Source of the DNA: Chloroflexi bacterium CG23_combo_of_CG06-09_8_20_14_all_45_10
GTDB lineage: Bacteria; Chloroflexota; Dehalococcoidia; GIF9; AB-539-J10
Direction: 5' to 3'
Assembly (NCBI GenBank): GCA_002772325.1
Contig: PCSL01000089.1
Span: 316 to 9,078 of the forward strand
Length of the DNA stretch: 8,763 nt
How positions within the stretch are numbered: the first letter of the stretch is position 1; every line of letters starts with the position of its first letter. This document shows positions 6,115 through 8,763 of this stretch, in pieces. A model generated the notes under the pieces. The model did not search any database and was not told the DNA's origin. It saw only the letters and a program-made list of their open reading frames with translations. Position numbers and translations under genes: made by a program.

Positions 6115-6789
6115 GTGATTGTAACTGAGCTAAAACCCTTAGAGGAGATCTTGGAATCTGTCTCTCCTTACTCCACAGTCCTGATTGCCGGCTGTGACGG
6201 CTGTACTCAACCTCCACGGAGTATAAAGGAAGCTGAAAATTTAAGTCGGCTCCTCGAACTTGGAGGAAGGCGTAGGGGCGAGCATGCTCGCCCCTACTTC
6301 AAGGTGACCACTATCCCCAAACAATGCGACTCACACTTGGTGGCTACTGCACTCAGGGAACAGCTCCAAGGCATTGAGGCTGTCCTTTCCCTGGGTTGTG
6401 GAGCTGGAGTGCAGACCATAGTGGGAGTGTTTCCTGACCTCGTTGTCCTTCCTGCACAGAACACTCTTTTCATCGGGATGGAGGACAGAGAAGGACATCT
6501 CCTGGAAGAAAGATGTGCTGCCTGTGGGGATTGCCTACTTGGTCTGACCGGTGGCATTTGCCCGGTTACGAGGTGCGCCAAGGGTTTGCTCAATGGTCCC
6601 TGCGGTGGTTGTAGCAACGGAAAATGTGAGGTTGACCCGGAGAAGGATTGTGCCTGGTATCTTATCATCAAGCAACTGGAGAAACAGGGCAGGTTAGATA
6701 CTCTGGAGGAAATTCGCCCTCCTAGAGATTTCCAAACAGTGATAAGACCGGGAAGAATTATAGAACGCTTAGAGGAGGTGAAGCAATGA
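6115..6789 (+). CDS. metV: MetV-like methylene-tetrahydrofolate reductase C-terminal domain protein
   Basis: A 224-residue cysteine-rich protein of the MetV family, the small subunit of MetVF-type methylene-tetrahydrofolate reductases in acetogens; related domains occur at the C-terminus of fused reductases. Visible motifs are AGCDGCTQPP (C27, C30), C71, LGCGAGVQ (C95), then the metal-binding end: CAACGDC (C134/137/140), ICPVTRCAKGLLNGPCGGC (C149, C154, C163, C166), C171 and C179. It starts with GTG three bases after the previous stop, behind GAAGGAG, and overlaps the next gene by four bases (ATGA). A 26-bp palindrome (6272-6297) is inserted in frame, adding RGEHARPY (54-61) between LLELGG and KVTTIPKQC. 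No metF is nearby, so it may serve another electron-transfer complex or a distant MetF. The family is well supported; the partner is unknown. Confidence 0.82.
   Translation: MIVTELKPLEEILESVSPYSTVLIAGCDGCTQPPRSIKEAENLSRLLELGGRRRGEHARPYFKVTTIPKQCDSHLVATALREQLQGIEAVLSLGCGAGVQTIVGVFPDLVVLPAQNTLFIGMEDREGHLLEERCAACGDCLLGLTGGICPVTRCAKGLLNGPCGGCSNGKCEVDPEKDCAWYLIIKQLEKQGRLDTLEEIRPPRDFQTVIRPGRIIERLEEVKQ
6272..6297. repeat. 26-bp perfect palindrome, copy 2
   Basis: Identical to the palindrome at 4872-4897 (half-site GTAGGGGCGAGCA). Here it lies inside the metV-like gene and keeps the reading frame, encoding RGEHARPY as in copy 1. The sequences flanking the two copies differ, so they look like separate insertions of one element rather than a larger duplication. 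Confidence 0.88.
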
Positions 6790-8000
6790 AAGGAGACATG
6801 TGTCTTGCTTGGTCTTCTGATGAACAAATCTTCAAGAGGGCTGAATATGGAGGTGCCGTTACTGCGCTCCTCAAATTTGCTCTAGAGAGCAGAATGGTGG
6901 ATGCTGTACTGGCAGTAAAGGCAAGGGATGGTAACAGATACGATGGCGTTCCTGTGCTGATAACCGAGCCCGAAAAGGTAATAGAAACAGCCGGGTCGCT
7001 GCATTGCGTTTCCCCTAATATTGCCAGATGTCTCAAGGAATACCTGAACGGCGCCTTCGATATGAAAATAGCTGTAGCCTGCAAGCCTTGCGATGCCAGA
7101 GCCATTATCGAGCTGGTTAAGAGAACTCAGATCGAAAAGGAGAACCTGATTCTCATCGGTCTTAACTGCACCGGCACACTCCCTTCAGCAACAGCAAAAC
7201 GGATGTTCCACGAAGAATTTGGAATAGACCCTAGCGATGTCATCCGAGAAGACATTGAAGAAGGCAAATTAACTATCAGGTTGAAGGACGGCACTGAGAA
7301 AGAGAAGGACCTGGACGAGCTTGAGGAAAAGGGATATGGAAGAAGAGAGAACTGCCGCAGGTGCGACGTCAACATACCTGTTATGGCAGATATAGCCTGT
7401 GGCAAATGGGGCACAAATGGCAGGAAAGCAACATTTATCGAGGTCTGTTCTGAAAAAGGGTCTGATTTCATCGAGAAAGCCATTGAAGCGGGATATATCA
7501 AGGTGGAAAAGCCTGACAGTGCGGCGATAGAAACTCGAAAGCGAAAGGATGAAGAAGAGGTCAAGCGAGCCAGGAAACAGCAAGAGAAGGATTTTGCCTT
7601 TCTTAGGGGAATGAGCACTGAGGAGAAATTCAACTATTGGTTGGGTCAGTTCAGCCGTTGCATTAAGTGCTATGGCTGTAGGGATGCTTGCCCTATATGC
7701 TACTGTAAAGACTGCACCCTCGAGGCAGATAGGGGGACTGTGCCTCCCGGAGAAATTCCGCCTGATATTATGTTTCCTATGATAAGGATTGTCCATGTGA
7801 TGGATTCCTGTGTCAATTGTGGTCAGTGTCAGGATGTTTGTCCCGCGGAGATTCCCCTTTCCCGGCTTATCTTCATGCTGAATAGAGAGCTTGGCGGCAT
7901 CTTCAAATACGAACCAGGAATGGATATAAACACTCCCATCCCTTTAAAGTCGGTTACAGATAAGGAATTAACGATGGCTGGTGTTGAAATCCAGTTCTAG
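6786..8000 (+). CDS. fdhB: FdhB/FrhB-family subunit with two C-terminal 4Fe-4S sites
   Basis: A 404-residue protein of the coenzyme F420 hydrogenase/dehydrogenase beta-subunit family (FrhB/FdhB), usually an FAD and iron-sulfur subunit that exchanges electrons between the formate dehydrogenase or hydrogenase and F420 or another acceptor. The N-terminal part has EYGGAVTALLKFALE (20-34) and the VACKPCDARAI motif (C99, C102). The middle part has GLNCTG (C128), CRRCDVNIPVMADIACGKWG (C190, C193, C205) and C221. A charged linker (about 245-270) leads to two [4Fe-4S] sites: C292/295/298/302, with extra C305, C307 and C310, and C342/345/348/352. The ribosome site AGGAGGTG is at 6773-6780. It is the likely partner of the FdhA-like protein, although fdhA lies about 3 kb upstream rather than adjacent. 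Whether the cofactor is F420, NAD or a ferredoxin cannot be read from the sequence. Confidence 0.85.
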   Translation: MKGDMCLAWSSDEQIFKRAEYGGAVTALLKFALESRMVDAVLAVKARDGNRYDGVPVLITEPEKVIETAGSLHCVSPNIARCLKEYLNGAFDMKIAVACKPCDARAIIELVKRTQIEKENLILIGLNCTGTLPSATAKRMFHEEFGIDPSDVIREDIEEGKLTIRLKDGTEKEKDLDELEEKGYGRRENCRRCDVNIPVMADIACGKWGTNGRKATFIEVCSEKGSDFIEKAIEAGYIKVEKPDSAAIETRKRKDEEEVKRARKQQEKDFAFLRGMSTEEKFNYWLGQFSRCIKCYGCRDACPICYCKDCTLEADRGTVPPGEIPPDIMFPMIRIVHVMDSCVNCGQCQDVCPAEIPLSRLIFMLNRELGGIFKYEPGMDINTPIPLKSVTDKELTMAGVEIQF

Positions 8001-8079
8001 GCAAAGTAGGTCAAGGCAAGAAACCCTTTAAGGATTTTGAAAAGAAAGAGATCAGTTGCTCAAAGGAGAAGTTAAAAAA

Positions 8080-8427
8080 ATGGAAAAAAATTTGGTTCCC
8101 AAGTTAAGTTCTGACGATTTCGATGAGGTAGTTAAGAAGCATCCGTTACTAGTAGTTGATTGCTGGGCACCATGGTGTGGCCCTTGCCGGTTTCTCTCTC
8201 CTGTAATTGAAGAATTGGCTAAGGATTATCAAGGAAAAATCACTTTTGGCAAGCTAAATGTGGACGAAAACCGAGCACTTGCCATGAAGTATCAAATCAT
8301 GTCCATACCTACGCTGCTAATATTCAAGAACGGTCAGCTTATTGACCAGAAGGTAGGAGCCATGCCAAGGGAAATGTTAGAGCCTGAGCTAACCAGATAC
8401 ATTGGAAAGGATGAGAAAGGAGAATAG
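8080..8427 (+). CDS. trxA: Thioredoxin
   Basis: A 115-residue cytoplasmic thioredoxin that reduces disulfides and persulfides of partner proteins. The active site is APWCGPC (C33, C36), with the buried D27 in VVDCWA and the cis-proline in SIPT (P77). Length and motif order match classical thioredoxins; C28, just after the buried aspartate where phenylalanine is common, is an extra cysteine. ATG 8080 is chosen for the AAAGGAGA site nine to ten bases upstream; an in-frame TTG at 8056 is less likely. It follows the fdhB-like gene by 79 bases on the same strand with no obvious promoter or terminator between, so it is probably the last gene of the operon. No thioredoxin reductase gene is visible. 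Confidence 0.93.
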   Translation: MEKNLVPKLSSDDFDEVVKKHPLLVVDCWAPWCGPCRFLSPVIEELAKDYQGKITFGKLNVDENRALAMKYQIMSIPTLLIFKNGQLIDQKVGAMPREMLEPELTRYIGKDEKGE

Positions 8428-8500
8428 TGCCTGTCCAATCAGATTCGATGCAATTAAGAATATAGGGAAAAGGAATGAATTCCAACCTGCTTCTGTTCCC

Positions 8501-8544
8501 GGGGCAGGGGTGGTCCCCTCCCCAAAAGTGGGTCTACACTTTTT
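8501..8544 (+). terminator. Probable transcription terminator of the operon
   Basis: A very stable hairpin: GGGG (8501-8504) and AGGGG (8506-8510) pair with CCCCT (8515-8519) and CCCC (8520-8523), with one bulged C and a TGGT loop. It is followed at once by a second hairpin, AAAAGTG (8524-8530) and CACTTTT (8537-8543), whose 3' arm ends in a T run. The first hairpin lacks its own T run, so termination may depend on the second. It lies about 75 bases after the thioredoxin stop, where the operon would end. Confidence 0.55.
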
Positions 8545-8546
8545 AG

Positions 8547-8687
8547 CGTGAAAAATTTTGTAAAGGATGGCGGGTAGAGCTAAAGGACCATTTTGAAGTT
8601 ACTGTGAGATACCGGCGGGGCAAAGTGGTTTGTCCTGGATGTAGTGGGATGATAGTGAGGGGGATGTTAATTCCCTCTGAAATTTGA
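8547..8687 (+). pseudogene. Possible remnant of a transposase N-terminus (zinc-ribbon type)
   Basis: An open segment of 46 codons, without a start codon at its front, reads GWRVELKDHFEVTVRYRRGK and then VVCPGCSG. An ordinary beta-rich start followed by a CPxC knuckle resembles the N-terminus of ISL3-type transposases. It is closed by TGA at 8685-8687, and a TAG lies just upstream. The following bases carry no catalytic domain, so at most this is a decayed fragment. The match is from memory of the pattern and could be chance. Confidence 0.3.
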
Positions 8688-8711
8688 CTCGCTTCCAGAG
8701 AACTGAAAAGC

Positions 8712-8745
8712 AAGGAGGTTTGAATAAATGGCCTACATGTGCTAG
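8712..8745 (+). other. Strong ribosome site with a five-codon ORF at the window edge
   Basis: AAGGAGG (8712-8718) stands nine bases before ATG 8728, but this frame ends after five codons (MAYMC, stop 8743-8745). It may be a leader peptide, a gene broken by a point change, or the ribosome site of a gene starting in another frame: TTG 8720 stays open to the window end but is too close to the site, and GTG 8739 encodes a hydrophobic start but is far from it. The window ends before this can be decided. Confidence 0.3.
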
Positions 8746-8763
8746 TTTTATTTTACCTGGCGT

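Larger units (their letters stand above)
8428..8763. other. Downstream region with terminator, possible IS remnant and an edge ribosome site
   Basis: After the thioredoxin stop there is no complete gene up to the window end. The stretch holds the terminator-like hairpins at 8501-8544, a 46-codon open segment resembling a zinc-ribbon transposase start, and a strong AAGGAGG near the right edge. Between 8428 and 8500 I see nothing recognisable. Confidence 0.6.

Noticed and set aside
6294..6827. Long minus-strand frames opposite the metV-like and fdhB-like genes
   Set aside because: They are antisense to well-supported genes with many conserved cysteines and show no family motif.

Overview
The window looks like chromosomal DNA of an anaerobic bacterium. 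It has a consensus sigma70-type promoter, strong Shine-Dalgarno sites, ATG/GTG/TTG starts and tightly packed genes rich in iron-sulfur motifs. The gene mix (MvhD, cytoplasmic Cys-type formate dehydrogenase, FdhB/FrhB-like flavoprotein, MetV-like protein) is typical of strict anaerobes using Wood-Ljungdahl or Hdr-type electron transfer. A Dehalococcoidia-like Chloroflexota host is possible, but the sequence alone does not prove it.

Layout. At 97-321 there is a small DUF433 gene without a visible toxin partner, followed by about 480 bases with no recognisable gene. A CsoR/CstR-family repressor gene (804-1088) is on the minus strand. Between it and the plus-strand genes is a compact control region: a perfect TTGACA/TATAAT promoter with a CsoR-type inverted repeat lying between and into these boxes, then a second palindrome in the leader. 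From 1245 to 8427 all genes run on the plus strand and look like one operon: mvhD-like, formate dehydrogenase alpha-like (fdhA), a DsrE-like protein, a small two-cluster ferredoxin, a broken DUF1684 gene, a fusion with two ferredoxin-MvhD units, a MetV-like protein, an FdhB/FrhB-like subunit and a thioredoxin. A strong hairpin at 8501-8544 probably ends the unit. Beyond it are a possible transposase remnant and a ribosome-binding site at the window edge.

How the genes may work together (inference). FdhA would oxidise formate, or reduce CO2, in the cytoplasm. Electrons would pass through the FdhB-like flavoprotein, the ferredoxins and the MvhD-type modules, with the MetV-like protein linking to a methylene-tetrahydrofolate reductase or similar partner encoded elsewhere. 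The DsrE-like protein, the thioredoxin and a repressor that keeps both thiols but has lost the copper-ligand histidine suggest that the operon responds to sulfane sulfur or redox state. No hdrA, hdrB, hdrC or metF is present in the window.

The most unusual features are the two identical 26-bp perfect palindromes, each inside a gene and in the same coding frame; the duplicated ferredoxin-MvhD protein; the operator embedded in a consensus promoter; and the DUF1684 gene broken at an A7 tract.
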